Assembly: GCA_020064725.1 (NCBI GenBank)
Contig: JAGTWJ010000013.1
Coordinates: forward strand, 868,001 to 932,000
Length of the DNA: 64,000 nucleotides
Direction of reading: 5' to 3'
Origin: Drechslerella dactyloides
Taxonomy: Eukaryota; Ascomycota; Orbiliomycetes; Orbiliales; Orbiliaceae
Part shown: in pieces, positions 44,761 to 57,225 of the stretch
Numbering within the stretch: the stretch's first letter is position 1
How the letters are laid out: each line of letters opens with the position of its first letter
Program-made: the position numbers and the translations under genes
The notes under the pieces: model-generated
What the model was told of the DNA's origin: nothing
What the model saw: only the letters and a program-made list of their open reading frames with translations
The model's database searches: none

Positions 44761-47700
44761 GCAAGATCTTCGATGAACAGATGCAAGATATGGCTATCCC
44801 GCGACGAGCAATTGGCCGGATACGCAATCTCGATCTTATGCAGCGAGATGTTTGGGACATCTGTTCGCTTGTCGAAGTACTGAATTACCTTTGTAGGATC
44901 GCTGAAAGGTCACCTGCTACCTTATCAACGACGCTGGTCGCCGTTGCAGCCGCCGTTATCATCACCCTCGCGCGGCCATATAGCAATATACTAACACTGT
45001 CGCTACCATGCCGCTACCATAAACATCGAAATCTGGGTCCGCACTTCACTCTACCTCTGGCCGGATAATTGAGTATAGGGACCTGAGTTTCGGTATCTCT
45101 GAACAAGCGTCTTAATCACTCACCAGCCCATCCTATCGTCCTCGGACAACCTACGATATGCAGAAGTTTGATCGGAACTCGACCGCCCGTTGTGGGCCCA
45201 GTGGTCCCATCCAAATAACCCGAGTATCCACCTGGTGTACTTTCCGATCCGAATACTTCTGCTAGTGTCACATGCTTGTCTAAACTATTTGTGCGAATAG
45301 CGGTTACGCATGACGGATTGCAGGCAGTTGTCATCAAATCTTCCGTACGGGAGGCTGGTCAAGCTCTCTGTCACTCCCGCTTAGCTCAGTACTGGACAGA
45401 AGACCAAGACCAAGGCCCTGATAAAGGATATCCAAGCTCGAATTCCCAGTCTACTTGTCGTCTTGGACATCGCAGTGACAGCTACTCAGCTATATGACTC
45501 GAGTTATTCTGAACTCTTGCTACCCAGTCTTTACTGGAGGGTCCTACAGTACGACACAGAAGCTTGACCACCCGCAGTAGAGAACCGAGAGAAGACTGGG
45601 CATGCTTCCGTGCCGAGAACCGACATCTTGGTCACCATCACAAGCTTATAGCTATTGAATATTGGCTTGACAGATGGCTCAATGTAGGTATACACATGCA
45701 AGTATCGGTGCACAAGTATCCAGCACTGCATAATGTGGACACCCTCTCGCTTCCAGGGATGCATATACCCCATGCGAACCGGAATTTGTATACTACCCCC
45801 CATACCACACTGTCTACAATCTTAAGTCTCGATCATGTAGATAAGATAAACATCAGTGTATACATATAGGCATACATGTTACATTTCACAAAGTCATTCA
45901 CCGGACATCCGATGAGGTACTTTATTACGTTGAAAGATCATTGGCCAATACACTGTGCTCACGTTATACCACCGCACATCAACCAGTACTTACCGGTACC
46001 ATCCCTCTACGGATGCATGCACGTATACGTAAGCCTCCCAGCCTCGCATCTACCCGACTCGCAAGTGCGGAATTGAATCCTACAATCAAGCCAGACCGGA
46101 TGGTACTTCCGGCCGTACGTTATTTTATAAAGGTACACACCCCTCGCTCCGTTCCCCGCCCCTTGCATATAGGCGTGCAGATACGCGACACGGGTGCATC
46201 AACGAGGGGTTGATTAATTTCATGCAGCCGTATGCATGCGTGATGACGAGATGCATTCAGTTAATATACCCCAGCCCACGCATCGATCGCTTCGAGTGCG
46301 TCCATTGTATTTTTATAATATCATTGTTAACACGTTTATTGACTTTCGGTTGTCCTGCGCGGTTGAAGTTCTGGGGTTCGAGCCTATAATTTCTCATATT
46401 TACAACATGGCTCAACTGCTCTCGTAGAACGTTGTAGGCTTGCTTCGTGTATATCCACGTATGCGGTATATCACGCCACCGGTCGTTTCTAGATATTTCA
46501 ATGTATGAATAAGTAATATCCACAATTCCAAAGCTACCTTATTTCGATACGTACACCCATGTAACCGGTATCCTCACTTCTGGATATTTCGTCCGAACAA
46601 CAGCAGACACCAGGGACACACATATCGATCGATCAATGTTGCAGCAGATCGATCGGTTTCCAGTACCACGGATCACACGAGATCATGCACGGAAATCTTG
46701 TTCGATCCAGATCGGACGACAAGGGTCTCACATATAGCTTCCAAGTGTATAAAACCGTATCCTCAGCTGCGGTATCGTACGTGTATTTAGGCGTGATAAG
46801 TTAACAGCCTCGTTAAATGATACGATTCAAACTGCTACCGTCCTCCCGGTACCGCCGCGCTCATGGCCCAACCAACCAATTGCAACCAAGTAACATAGGC
46901 ACACGCGCACATCCCGCTGTCATCAACCCGGAAGTTATAGCTCAATCAACTAGCCAACCGGCCCTCACCGTTGTATACATGGCCTGTGCTCTCTGTCTGT
47001 CTGTACATACATACACCTATTCATCCGCATGGACGCCCACCAACTAGACTGGCTTTGAAACTACCTTTGCCCACTGCACTGATATCAACTGCATTACACA
47101 CCATAGATCCTCGTCCGTAACATGTATAAAAACGTAACGTAACGTCCAATATAGAATCGATCCCCCGACACACCGATCCTCGAAGCCCAAAAGAGAAGAG
47201 TAGAGACAAGCTGAAAAGAAAAACAAAAGCACAGGTCGAAAACCGCATGCACTGCGAGCCGCTGCATCCCCATCGACGATCGACGTATATTGTAATAGAT
47301 AGTATACACCGATGGATGAGTGAGCGAGCGAGCGCCGCGGGACATGGTTACGACCGAATGAAAATGCAAAAGATTCCCCGCCACCCACCGACCCCTACAC
47401 GCCCCGAAGAACGATATATCCCACACTTTTGTGATATGTATTCCAAAAGATCCAGATATACTCCACCCACATGACAGTATACTCCGCCCCAAACTCCCAT
47501 CCTCGTTTCGCCGCCGCTACCAATCTTGTTTTTTTCTCGTTTTTCTCTCCTGATGTTGCATCTCTCTTTCTTTCCTTCAACGCAACCTACCTACCTTCCT
47601 TGCTGCCTCCGTGTATCCGTTACCGTGTGACGCCCAGCACGTCTACTAGATCTCCCATGCCACTGGACCCCGTCAATGTATCTCTGTTTCCTCTTTTTTT

Positions 47701-48527
47701 GTTGATTGTGGATGTTGTAGAAGATACCATGCATGCAAAGGATGCGCGTAGGTTAACGAACGTCTTTTGTATAAGCCCTCTCCGAACTACCCAAGCGCAA
47801 GCAAGATACATGATTCCCATTAACTTGATCCCATAAAACGCGAGCCCTAACATGAACCGCAGAAATAAAACGAAAGATGAAGAAGGATAATAGAAAAAAA
47901 AAAAAAAAAAGAAAGATGAGAATGCTCGTCTTCGCCAGATGATAAAACACCTCCATAGGAAGAAAAGGAAGAAAGAAATAAAGAAAGGGTAAGAAGAGGA
48001 AAGCCATCCCAACATGCCCAAAGAACTCTCATCTAAAGTTCGACACTTGCTCAAGACGTCCGCCTAGTCGTGGAAAACCGGTTATGCAAACTCAAGATTA
48101 CATTATTTGGAGATGCCGTGATGAAGGTGAGAAGAGAAAGAAGAAAAAAAAAGATGTGAAAGATATCAATGGATGCCAAAGATGTGGAAAAAAGAAAATA
48201 CGAAGCAACCCCCTCAATGTAGATGCGCCGAATGAACCCGATAACTCATATATGGATCCGAAGGGGACAAAAAGTAAGACAACTCTGACTGAACACCATG
48301 ACCATGTAGACCCTCCCAGATGGAAACAAATAAATTTTTTTGGTTCGCGAAAAGACCCCACCTGTTAAAAATTTTTTCTTTTTCGCAGGAAAAAAGATAT
48401 CAAGATCAAACACCGTTAAAGATGAGGGATGGATATATAAAAGAAAAAAGTGGAATCCAAAAAATTTTCCCGTCCCCCTGGGGTATTTAATATATAAACT
48501 AGGAAAGGAAAGGGACGCCGAGGTCTT
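44761..48527. other. Intergenic; distal part probably 3' UTR of the 48.5-kb gene
   Basis: No gene is supported. A single further ATAAACATCGAAATCTGG segment near 45016-45034 may be a fifth, very weak copy of the tandem unit. The part from about 47100 to 48527 is A/G-rich with homopolymer runs (A18 at about 47894-47911). Confidence 0.4.
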
Positions 48528-50188
48528 TTAGCCCCAGACGCTGGCGACGGTTCCGAGACCCTTGCCGCCCCAGACTTTGCTGCCCCAAGCCATGTTAGAT
48601 GGATCTTGAGAAGAGGTGGTGTGGTTGGATGCAGCGGATGCGGATCGCTCATTGCCGGAGGGCTTGTTGCCTCCGTGAGCTGCACCCGCGCTGTTCGGGC
48701 TGCTGTATGGCTCCTCGCCCTGGTAGTTGGTGTACCCCAACGGAGATGGGATTGGGGTGGTGGACCGCTTCTGCAGCCCGCCGTTCGGGGGAGGGATCTG
48801 GGAGCTGCTGATCGGGCGAGTGCCGATTGGACCAACACCGGAGGTAGTGACCGGGGTGGTGGACACCCGTCCGAGCCTTGGAGGAGATCCGCCGGGGGAA
48901 GAGGCAGACGTGCGGCTGGACTGATTGGCCTTGTTATACTCCTGGTTGAGAGGATTGTAGGTCACCTTGGAAGACGGCGAGGACACGCTGTTGGTGCGGG
49001 AGCGCGTTGGAGACATGCCGTTGGCGGTGCCTCCGGGGTGCTCACTAACGGGGGTTTGGACCAGGCCGTCCTGCTGGTTGCCGTTTTGATATCCGAAGGG
49101 ATCAAAGGCAAGAGGAGAGGGTCCTCGGGTACCTCCGCTGACGGATCCAGCGGTAGATGGAGGGTTGGAGCCTCGCGAATGGAGGTCAAACGGGCTCATC
49201 GGGTCTTCCTCACGACGTTCGCCGTAGAGGGCACGGTGTTGGCGTGCGATGAGCTCACGACGCTCCTCTTCGGTCATTGTCCCTGGGCTGATCACACGAT
49301 CTTTTCCGTTGAAATTGGACATCTCGGCTAATGCAGGTGGATGTCATGTTAGCTATACATCACAAAAATTTTCAAGACATTTTTGGGGTGTTTCTTTTCA
49401 TGGGGGATAACTACATACTGCGATTGTACTGCTGCTCTTGGTGAAAGTTGCGCAAGTCCCTTTCACGTTGAGCAGCAAGGCGCCTCTTGGCCTGCATCAT
49501 CTGGTCCTGTTCGGCCTGTCGAGGGGCGAAGCGGGCAGCTGCATAGTAGTTCTGGAGGTTAGCCGCAGATTGGCTACGCATAAGGTCCTCGTAGCCGGGT
49601 CCAGCGGCAGAATAGTTTCGATGCATCTGGGTGATTCTCGGCTCTGAGCGATTCACTCAACTTTCCGTCAGCAGGGCGGTCCAAACATGCCGGATCGGGG
49701 GGATACTCACGGGGAAGTGCAGCTGGGAGAATCGGCATCGACTCACGGCGGCCAGCAAACATCTTGCCACTCTTGACGAGGTTGTCGACGGCGCGGTCCA
49801 CCTCTATTCGAACGATCGATGGGGTCAGCATAGCTCTCGCTTGTAGCGTTGGACGCACAGGTTGACGTCGGTTACGTAACGGGCAATCTCCACGCTCCGA
49901 AAAAAAGAATTATAGGGGAGAAAGGCAACGTCGCCAAAACTCACCATCGAGCTGAGATCCAAAGGCCGTCGGTTCCTCGTTCTTCAGACGGGCGGACGAA
50001 GGTCGCGACCCGGAGTCCGAGCCCTCCGGCGGGAACTGGCGCTGGAAAGGCACAGCGGCCCCGTTGTTGCTGTTGCCGCTGCTGTTATTGCTGTTGCTGT
50101 TGCTGGAGCTGCTGCGAGGGTCCCAGCCCGGCCGCTGGTTCGGCCATGCGCCACCTGCCGGCGCAGCAACGGGCTCGTAATACGACAT
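48528..50188 (-). CDS. Fungal Pro/Ser-rich conserved protein of unknown function
   Basis: Exons 49945-50188, 49711-49803, 49419-49643 and 48528-49327 give 453 residues. All introns are in phase 1, with GTGAGT, GTGAGT and GTATGT donors and GCTGAC/GCTAAC branch sites. The N-terminus (MSYYEPVAAPAGGAW) leads into a Ser/Asn run. Conserved-looking blocks follow: VDRAVDNLVKSGKMFAG, a helical block DQMMQAKRRLAAQRERDLRN with FHQEQQYNR, and MTEEERRELIARQHRALYG. The rest is a Ser/Pro/Gly-rich tail ending in tryptophan repeats (WGSKVWGGKGLGTVASVWG). The layout matches a fungal family often named 'cell wall proline rich protein', but there is no signal peptide, so that name is doubtful; it looks cytosolic. 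Function is unknown. Confidence 0.85.
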
Positions 50189-53100
50189 GATGAATCGACG
50201 AGCTAGCTGTGATTGAAGCCACGAGGAGCAGAGCCTTCGAGCTGGCGGGAGAGCTGGGTTGCTGGCGAAGGTCAGAGGGAGGTGAAAAGGAGAAGCGGAG
50301 AAGGTCAAACGAGGAGAGGTATAACCCTTAGCAATCAAGAAAGGATTATAACCGCTGGCCGGGGCACGCTGAAGACCCGAGGAGAGGATGGAGATGCGGC
50401 GGGTTTAGGGGAGTTTATGTGTGTGAAATTTTTTTCTTTTCGAGGCGGTGAAGTCCTCACGATGAGGTTGGTGGGTAGTGGATGGGAGTGAGGGAGAGGA
50501 GAAGAGCCGGAGTTGTGGTTGGAGGAGGCAAGAAGAAAATTTCGGTCGTTTCGGTTTTTTTTGTGTGGTGTGCGTCCAGCAGCAGGGAAAAAAATGGGGG
50601 ATGAGAGAAAAAGCAGGCCCGGCAAGAAAAAAAAAATTATAATCTCCTGGAGGAAGGGAGAAAACGCTTTAGCCCGCCGATGGCCGTCCGTCCCAGCACC
50701 TGCAGCGATATTGGACTTGTATACTTTACTTATACTTTCTTGTAGCTGCTGCTAGCGGACTAGAATAATTACACGGGGGGTCCCCAGCTGGATCGATTCA
50801 CGATGGCGGGAAGTGCACGCCGACTGTGCTCCTCTGCTGCGAATGCCGGCGGTTTTCACACATGGACAGGTGTGACTTCTCATGCGTGAGCGGTGCTAGC
50901 TTCAATTCTGCCGGTGCGGTTCTCATGCGCACGTCGATATGCTCCGTGCGGCCAGCCGGAGATACGATGCTGCTCGATAACGTTCCAGAGCGCTGCACTT
51001 ACGGATGTTGATGTATCTTTGGAGTACGGACGAAAATTATACGGGCGTCATGTCATATATGATCTGGGCTCTGCGCTGTTTACTCTACTCGACTACGGGT
51101 GCATCTATCCTCGGGTCGCAGGTGGTCCAGGCGGAGCCAGTCCTGAGAGAGCCCGTGCAAGGGCACCGGAAATCATGGCCTTTGGGGATTTGGAAGAATG
51201 GGGTAATTCTTCTGGATCCCGAGCTTCGAACTTCTTAGGCAGAACAGAAGAACCGAACGAAGCGAACGAAACGAGGGAAATGGAGTAGAAAAAAGCAAGC
51301 CCCCCAGTCAAAGGCCGAAAGGGAGGAGAATCAAGCCGCCAGCGGGTTCCGTCAGGGAAAATCAACGGGCTCGGATTGGATCATTGGAGCTACGGGTGAA
51401 TGAGGAACTCGAACAACTGGCTCGCTCCTAATTGACGGCGGGCCGGGCAGTTGGGTCCTCCGAGCAGCCGTACGTCTGAGGACGCCTGCCGGGACGCCAA
51501 CCGGCAACCTACGTTACGTTACGAGTATGTAAAAAGAGAGGGTATTGGTGGATCCGTGGAGACGGCAACGATACCGATATATAACCTGCGTGTTCTCCTG
51601 CCTCTGTCATATCGAATTCCTCAGCCATATATTTCGCTCCTCCGCGATGTTTTTATATATACGGAAATATGTCTGCGGTGGAAAATATGCTCCTCTCGCG
51701 AGTGTTTTTTTCTCCTTCTCGACATCATACCACTGTTTTGCTTTGGCCCGCTCAGCTGGCCGGGGGACCAAGTGGGGAACTGAAAGCTGTAAAGCCCACG
51801 CCAGGAAGGCAGCTTCCACGCACGGAACAATTTTCTGTTTGACAAAAGGGTGTGACACCAATTTCAATTTCACACTGTGGCGATCGCTGCATATGCACTC
51901 CATCGCGCAAGGAATAAAAGTCAAATGGTTGACAGCCAGAGCCGGCTGGCAGGTCGTGGACACCCGAGACTAGTCGTGAACGTTGCCAGACAACAGTCCT
52001 TTTTTTTTTTTTTTTTTTAAACTGGCGCCGTCGCCGCCGTCGGTTTTCGATCAACCCTTAGTTTTCGCATATCGTTGGCTCAGTGGATCGATCTGATCAA
52101 GCCAGGGCGCCTCCTCTCGCAGCATCCGTATAATGCATGGCTTCTGGTCCTGTCTCCTGGCCAGTGGAATTATGGATACAACGTGGGAAATTGGGCGTAA
52201 GGGGATGCCCTGTATTCCTTTCGGAACCCTCTGGCCCAACCGTCATCTAATCTCTGGGGCAACCTTCCTAGCCTCGCAAAAAAGTATGCGACCGACCGAC
52301 CGAGTATCTATTTATTCCCATGATGGCACGTTACGTCCTGCGTGCGAGTAGGCGGCCGCTTTGGTTCTTGCAGCAATGTCATCATACGCATAAATCGAGT
52401 TCCCCCTCCCTCATCGGCGCGAAGACCGGAGGGAACCTTGCGCCGGTACCGTTCTCCAGATCCAACTAGGCGCCTGAGACATCATCCCACACCCGGCCGT
52501 AGATGAGGGGTTAAAACCACCACCGAGGGACAGCCAGCCGGCTCCTCCTCTTCTCTCTCCGATAACGAGGTTTTCGATCCGATTGGTAATCGGCGAGGCA
52601 ACCAGCGATAGAGAATACTTCGAAGGAGGAAAGAAGGACAAGAAAAATTCTCAGTCTAGTCCCGCGAAGATCGTATCGGTGCATGCAGAAGACTTGATAT
52701 GATCAATAGCACTAAGAACCTGCAGACGCTGGCCCGCGGGAGTACATCTGAGATACGCCAGAAACAGTACCAGGCCACGCTTGGTAGCCTGTCGTGCGCC
52801 ACTTTGCCGTTTCTTGGTTGACGTCGGCTGCGTTCCAAATCTATGGGAGATTGTCGGCGAGTGTTGTCACCCATCGACGCTTAGCTAAGCACGCCGCCGC
52901 CGCCACCGCACAACCGCAGCCAACGTCAACGTTGGTAATCCAGTTGCCTAGTCGGTAGCCATAAAGTTGGAGCGGAGCTGAGGCAGCGTCCGTGTTAGGG
53001 TCAGTGCGGTTACACAGAGCTGGTTCGCGCGTTTTATTCGCATTGTTTGGGTTGAAACTCAGTCGGTGTGCATGTATACGCGAAATCTATGCGTCTGGAA

Positions 53101-54130
53101 GGAATACCACCCGTCAAAGTACCCACGTGCACACTAACGCGGTCGGCTAGCCAGGCACGGCTTACCTCTGCTAGCAGCAAGTCAAGGGATGTGACTAATT
53201 TCAGCCCAAAACTCCTGATTACATTGCTAGGCAGTCGGCTCTAAGGGGCCAATATCGCATCACCTGCAACGCCCTCAGATATATATTTATGTTTAAATAT
53301 ATTGATATTAACGGCGGTATGCGTGTCATTTTTCGGGCCGCATTTGGCCATGTTGACGTTCTGGCGATACGGAATATGACTGCGCCGGAAATTAAATTCC
53401 CTCTGACGGCTGATTAATACTTTGCCCGCATTTTCTTATATGTCCCACGCCGAGACGCCGCATTAAATCATAGAAGCGATCTCCCGCATATTATTCTGCA
53501 CCGTTAGTTAATGGACTTCAGCCACAGTGTTGTTATTCCTTCGGACCTTTCCCTCTCAATAGACCCCCTGATAAAATGTTTTGTATCGGCATTGGACGTG
53601 AAGATAAGTTTTCGTGCGCAAGGCTGGTTGGTGGTCAGTCCTGATCATAACATCATACCGGAACCCGAAACTCAAACAGAATCACTCGCCAAGGTATATA
53701 TTCACACTACCATCGATGCATCGCGTGCACATGCACGCCAGACGAGAAATCGATCGCGCGAGCGAATGAGCGGAAGTATTGCCCCCAACGTCTATAGTTC
53801 CATGGAAATATATATAGGATTCTCTCTTCGGTAGTAGCTTCGTGTCACGTGGGTAATAATCAAAAGATTACCATTGCCTCTACATGCTCCGCATACTGGA
53901 GCGTGTCGTCGGAACACTCGCAACGCAAAGTACCTTAGGAAATTGTTGCATTTTCGCCCCGCTAAAAGCGGCCGCAGACCCCTGCTGTTGACGTCATCCC
54001 TCCATCTCGCAGTAAATCCAACCGATCGAAACGAAAACCTCGACAGGCTGAAAAAAAAATCAAAAACGCCCCGCGATTGCAAGTGGAAAAGCGCACGGGG
54101 GCGGTCGATGCGTCTGCCGGGTGCTGATTC
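50189..54130. other. Gene-free interval
   Basis: About 3.9 kb without a supportable gene. The first 300 bp are the leader and promoter of the 50188 gene. A poly-T tract lies at about 51995-52018. Confidence 0.45.
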
Positions 54131-54249
54131 GGTTGTATGGTGTAGTGGTCAGCACATCAGATTCTGACATGCCCGTTGCGAGGAGCGACATCCCTGCGAC
54201 GGCGAGTGTGAAAATTCTGGGGACTTGGGTTCAATTCCCAATACGACCT
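54131..54249 (+). tRNA. trnQ-CUG: tRNA-Gln (anticodon CUG) with 47-nt intron
   Basis: The acceptor stem GGTTGTA (54131-54137) pairs with TACGACC (54242-54248), with one G-U pair. The D-arm is GTGT/GCAC with loop AGTGGTCA, containing a good A box. The anticodon stem TCAGA (54157-54161) pairs with TCTGG (54216-54220). The loop is TT-CTG-A with the anticodon at 54164-54166. The intron occupies 54168-54214, directly after position 37 as in all nuclear tRNA introns. The T-arm TTGGG-TTCAATT-CCCAA (54225-54241) is a perfect B box. The discriminator is T, as in fungal tRNA-Gln. Confidence 0.93.
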
Positions 54250-54549
54250 GCGCGAACGTACCGGCCCTGTGTTCTTTGCTCGCTGAGCTAAAACTTTTTT
54301 TTTTTGGTTAGCGCAGGAAGGGTTTGGGTTTTGCTGGGGGCGGCATTGCGAATGCGGCGATCGAGAGATTGGTGTATTAAACTCGATGTCGCGGGGTGCT
54401 ATAAGATTGTCTATAACGTTATAACATTGACCGTGCGTAATGCGCGCAAAGGATAACTTTATGAATGAACATCGCGACATCACCATAAACTAATATCACT
54501 ATATCAAAACATCTAGTCACACTGCGGAATACAATAGCAGTTGCCTACG
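54250..54549. other. Spacer between the tRNA and the AlkB gene
   Basis: 300 bp containing the tRNA terminator and the promoter of the AlkB-like gene. Nothing else is seen. Confidence 0.5.
54295..54305 (+). terminator. Pol III T-run terminator for the tRNA
   Basis: A run of 11 T residues, 45 bp after the tRNA end, is the first strong Pol III termination signal downstream. Confidence 0.6.
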
Positions 54550-55882
54550 ATGTCCAAACGAACAATCGCCTCCTTCTTCAACAAGGTTCCCGGCGAGTCG
54601 GCCTCAAAGAAGCCTCGTCTCTCCCCTCCCCTCGTCCCGGACGCCCCGCCAACCGCACACCCCTCGTACCCCCACCCCATCGCATCTCTCCCTACGAGTC
54701 TGCTAACCCTGTTTGACGCATCCCCACCGCCTGCCCCGCGCATCATCACAAAGCCCGACCTCTCAATCGCCCACTATAACCATTTCTTCCCGCAGTCGAC
54801 CGCGCGGCAACTATACCTTTTCCTCCGGCGCTCCCTGCCCTTCTACCGTGTAACATACACCATCAGGCGCGACTCGCTAGACACAACCGTGCGCACGCCA
54901 CGCTACACCACCGTCTTTGGCGTCGACGCCCACTCGTACTTTAGCGACGACGATGCACGGACGCTGCTTGACAGCAAGACGCACAAGGCCGTATCCGGCG
55001 ACAGGTACCGCGGCTGCGTGTGTCCCCCGCGTCCGATACCAGCCTGCTTGGAGGTCCTCAAGAACCTCGTGGAGCGGGAGACCGGCGACACGTTCAATTT
55101 CATCTTGGTGAACTACTACGCTAGTAGCGCCGACAGCATTGCCTACCGTACGTACCGTATCTTTATACACACTGCCACGCCTTCATATGATATCCGAATC
55201 CGTCGTGGAGCTAGTATATGGGACAAAGGTGACTGAATCGAGTAATATACTGGTGTACGTTAGACTCCGACGACGAGACTTTCCTCGGGCCTAACCCGAC
55301 CATCGCCTCCCTCTCCCTCGGCACCACCCGCGACTTCCTCATGAAGCATAAATCCGACAAGACACAAACACTCAAGCTACCCCTCACAAACGGCGAGCTC
55401 CTCGTCATGCGGGGCGCCACGCAGCGCAAGTGGCTGCACAGCAGTACGTTTTTGAATAAAATAAATATATCCCTGCGCAACCCCACCGTTTATATATATA
55501 TTCGTTGCTGATGTAACGATATGATGGGAATCCTGCAGTCCCCAAACGAACCGCCACTACAACGGGCACCTGGACCTCCGGCGGCCGCATCAACATCACC
55601 TTCCGCAACGGCCGCTCGCCAGCTTGCACGCAGAACTACTACCGCTACAACGTCGGCGCCGGACCGGTCTACCGCTGGCACGACGCGCGTGACGAAATGG
55701 TCCTCCACACCGAGATAAACAGTGACAACACCAATCAAAACGTCCCTGCAGCCGTCACCGTTGCTGCTACTTCTGTCGATGCCGGTACAGCTGCAGCTGA
55801 AGTCACAGATATACCATCCATATCCGCCGCCCCCAATACCACGAACCAACCGGCCGACGGAGAGCTCGACGTTGCTCCATAG
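54550..55882 (+). CDS. AlkB-type 2-oxoglutarate/Fe(II) dioxygenase (ALKBH2/3-like DNA repair)
   Basis: This enzyme directly reverses 1-methyladenine and 3-methylcytosine damage by oxidative demethylation. Exons 54550-55147, 55264-55443 and 55539-55882 give 373 residues; both introns are phase 1. The iron ligands are visible: the HSD motif (H200, D202), formed across the first splice, and H258 in KWLHS, just before the second splice. The 2-oxoglutarate-binding arginines are R276 and R282 in GGRINITFRNGR. The conserved NFILVNYYASSADSIAYHSDDE segment is seen as NFILVNYY and HSDDETFLGPNPTIASLSLG. The extreme N-terminus MSKRTIASFFNK resembles a PCNA-interacting box, lacking only the first Gln. The C-terminal 70 residues are a low-complexity Ala/Thr tail. 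It lies 300 bp after a tRNA gene. Confidence 0.9.
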
Positions 55883-57225
55883 TCGACGATATCGGACTAT
55901 ATACTGCGTATCGGCTGTTGGTGAAATTCGTGAAATGAGAGAAAAGGAAGGAGCCGCGTGACATGACGTGACATGCATGACATGACAGGCAGCTAATTAA
56001 CGCACGCACGATAACGCTGTCTTAAAGTTAAACAAATTTTAAACCAGCTCACGGATCCGGAGCTTATAGCTGCTGCGCAGGCACAAGTAGACAGCACGGT
56101 ATAACGATTATTCGACTTTGAAGAATAAACACTTATTAGCAACTTTGATAGCCTAAAACCGGTTTATGAATAGATAATATAAACTCTACCGTCCACGCGC
56201 GACGGATCGTATCGTAATATAATATAATATATATCGCACATAGCACAATAGAGGGTGGAATAACCAAGTAGCAGTATAGTAATTCCAAAATCATCATATA
56301 GTCCATCAATCCGTACGTGAATATCGAATTCAAACGCAACCGCTCGAACTATAAGCACAGCATGACACATGCTATCAAAAAAATACATTACTTTTAGCTC
56401 AAACGCTCCACCGAAGACCGAGAGAGTGGAAGAGAGAGAGCGCGCGCATATACAGCTAGCTAGCTATCGCGCCACGTTTCGATCAATAGGAGGAAGCATC
56501 GATCATGCATCGCAACTTGGAGCAGCGTGGAATCCATCCATACCGCGGTACCGTGCCGTATCGTACCGTACCAAAAAAAAAAAAACGTACCGTGTGTAAA
56601 ATACAGGGAAAGAAAAGAAAAGCCCAAGATTTCCAGCAAAAGGACATAGCCTAACCCAGAGTCTCCCAGTTGAATAATATTACTGACGCCATCCAAGGAT
56701 AACACAACCAATCCAATAAAAAGGAGGGACCTTGAAAAAAAGATAAGAAAGCACAAAAGGTAATCGACAAGAAGAATAAAAATACGCGGTTGCGTAGCCG
56801 CGAAAGGAGATATGCTAGATTGAAAGGGAACACTGAAATCCAAACAGAGATCAAATCATGTAAGCAGTAAGAACGCCTGGTATCTATGCTGACAGTACAC
56901 CTGGAATGTGAAGACGGAAGAACTCAGAGAAGCAGCGGGAGAACCCAATATGGAACATAGCCTCTGCAGCGTGCAAAACTGCTAGAGGAACGCGAAGGAC
57001 TGACGTTGATGAAAAGAATTCGTGAGTGGAATATATATGGACAGGTATAAGGTCTAAGGAGTGTCTTTGGTTGATCGTAGAACTTCGTAACGGAAGGGAA
57101 TGACGAGGTCGTGAAAATGATAAAATATATTTGGACAGATAATAATGCAAGGTAATCGGTCGCCATTGCTGGCACCTGGATGAGATGAGATGAGATGACA
57201 CGCCGGTGGGTGGCGGCTAGTGCAG
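55883..57225. other. Intergenic between convergent genes
   Basis: 1.3 kb holding the 3' ends of the AlkB gene (plus) and cti6 (minus). It contains TACCGT repeats and an A12 run near 56570-56590, and GATGA repeats near 57180-57198. No gene is seen. Confidence 0.45.

Noticed and set aside
46365..46395. B-box-like GGTTCGAGCC
   Set aside because: The flanking five bases do not form a T-stem and no A box lies upstream.
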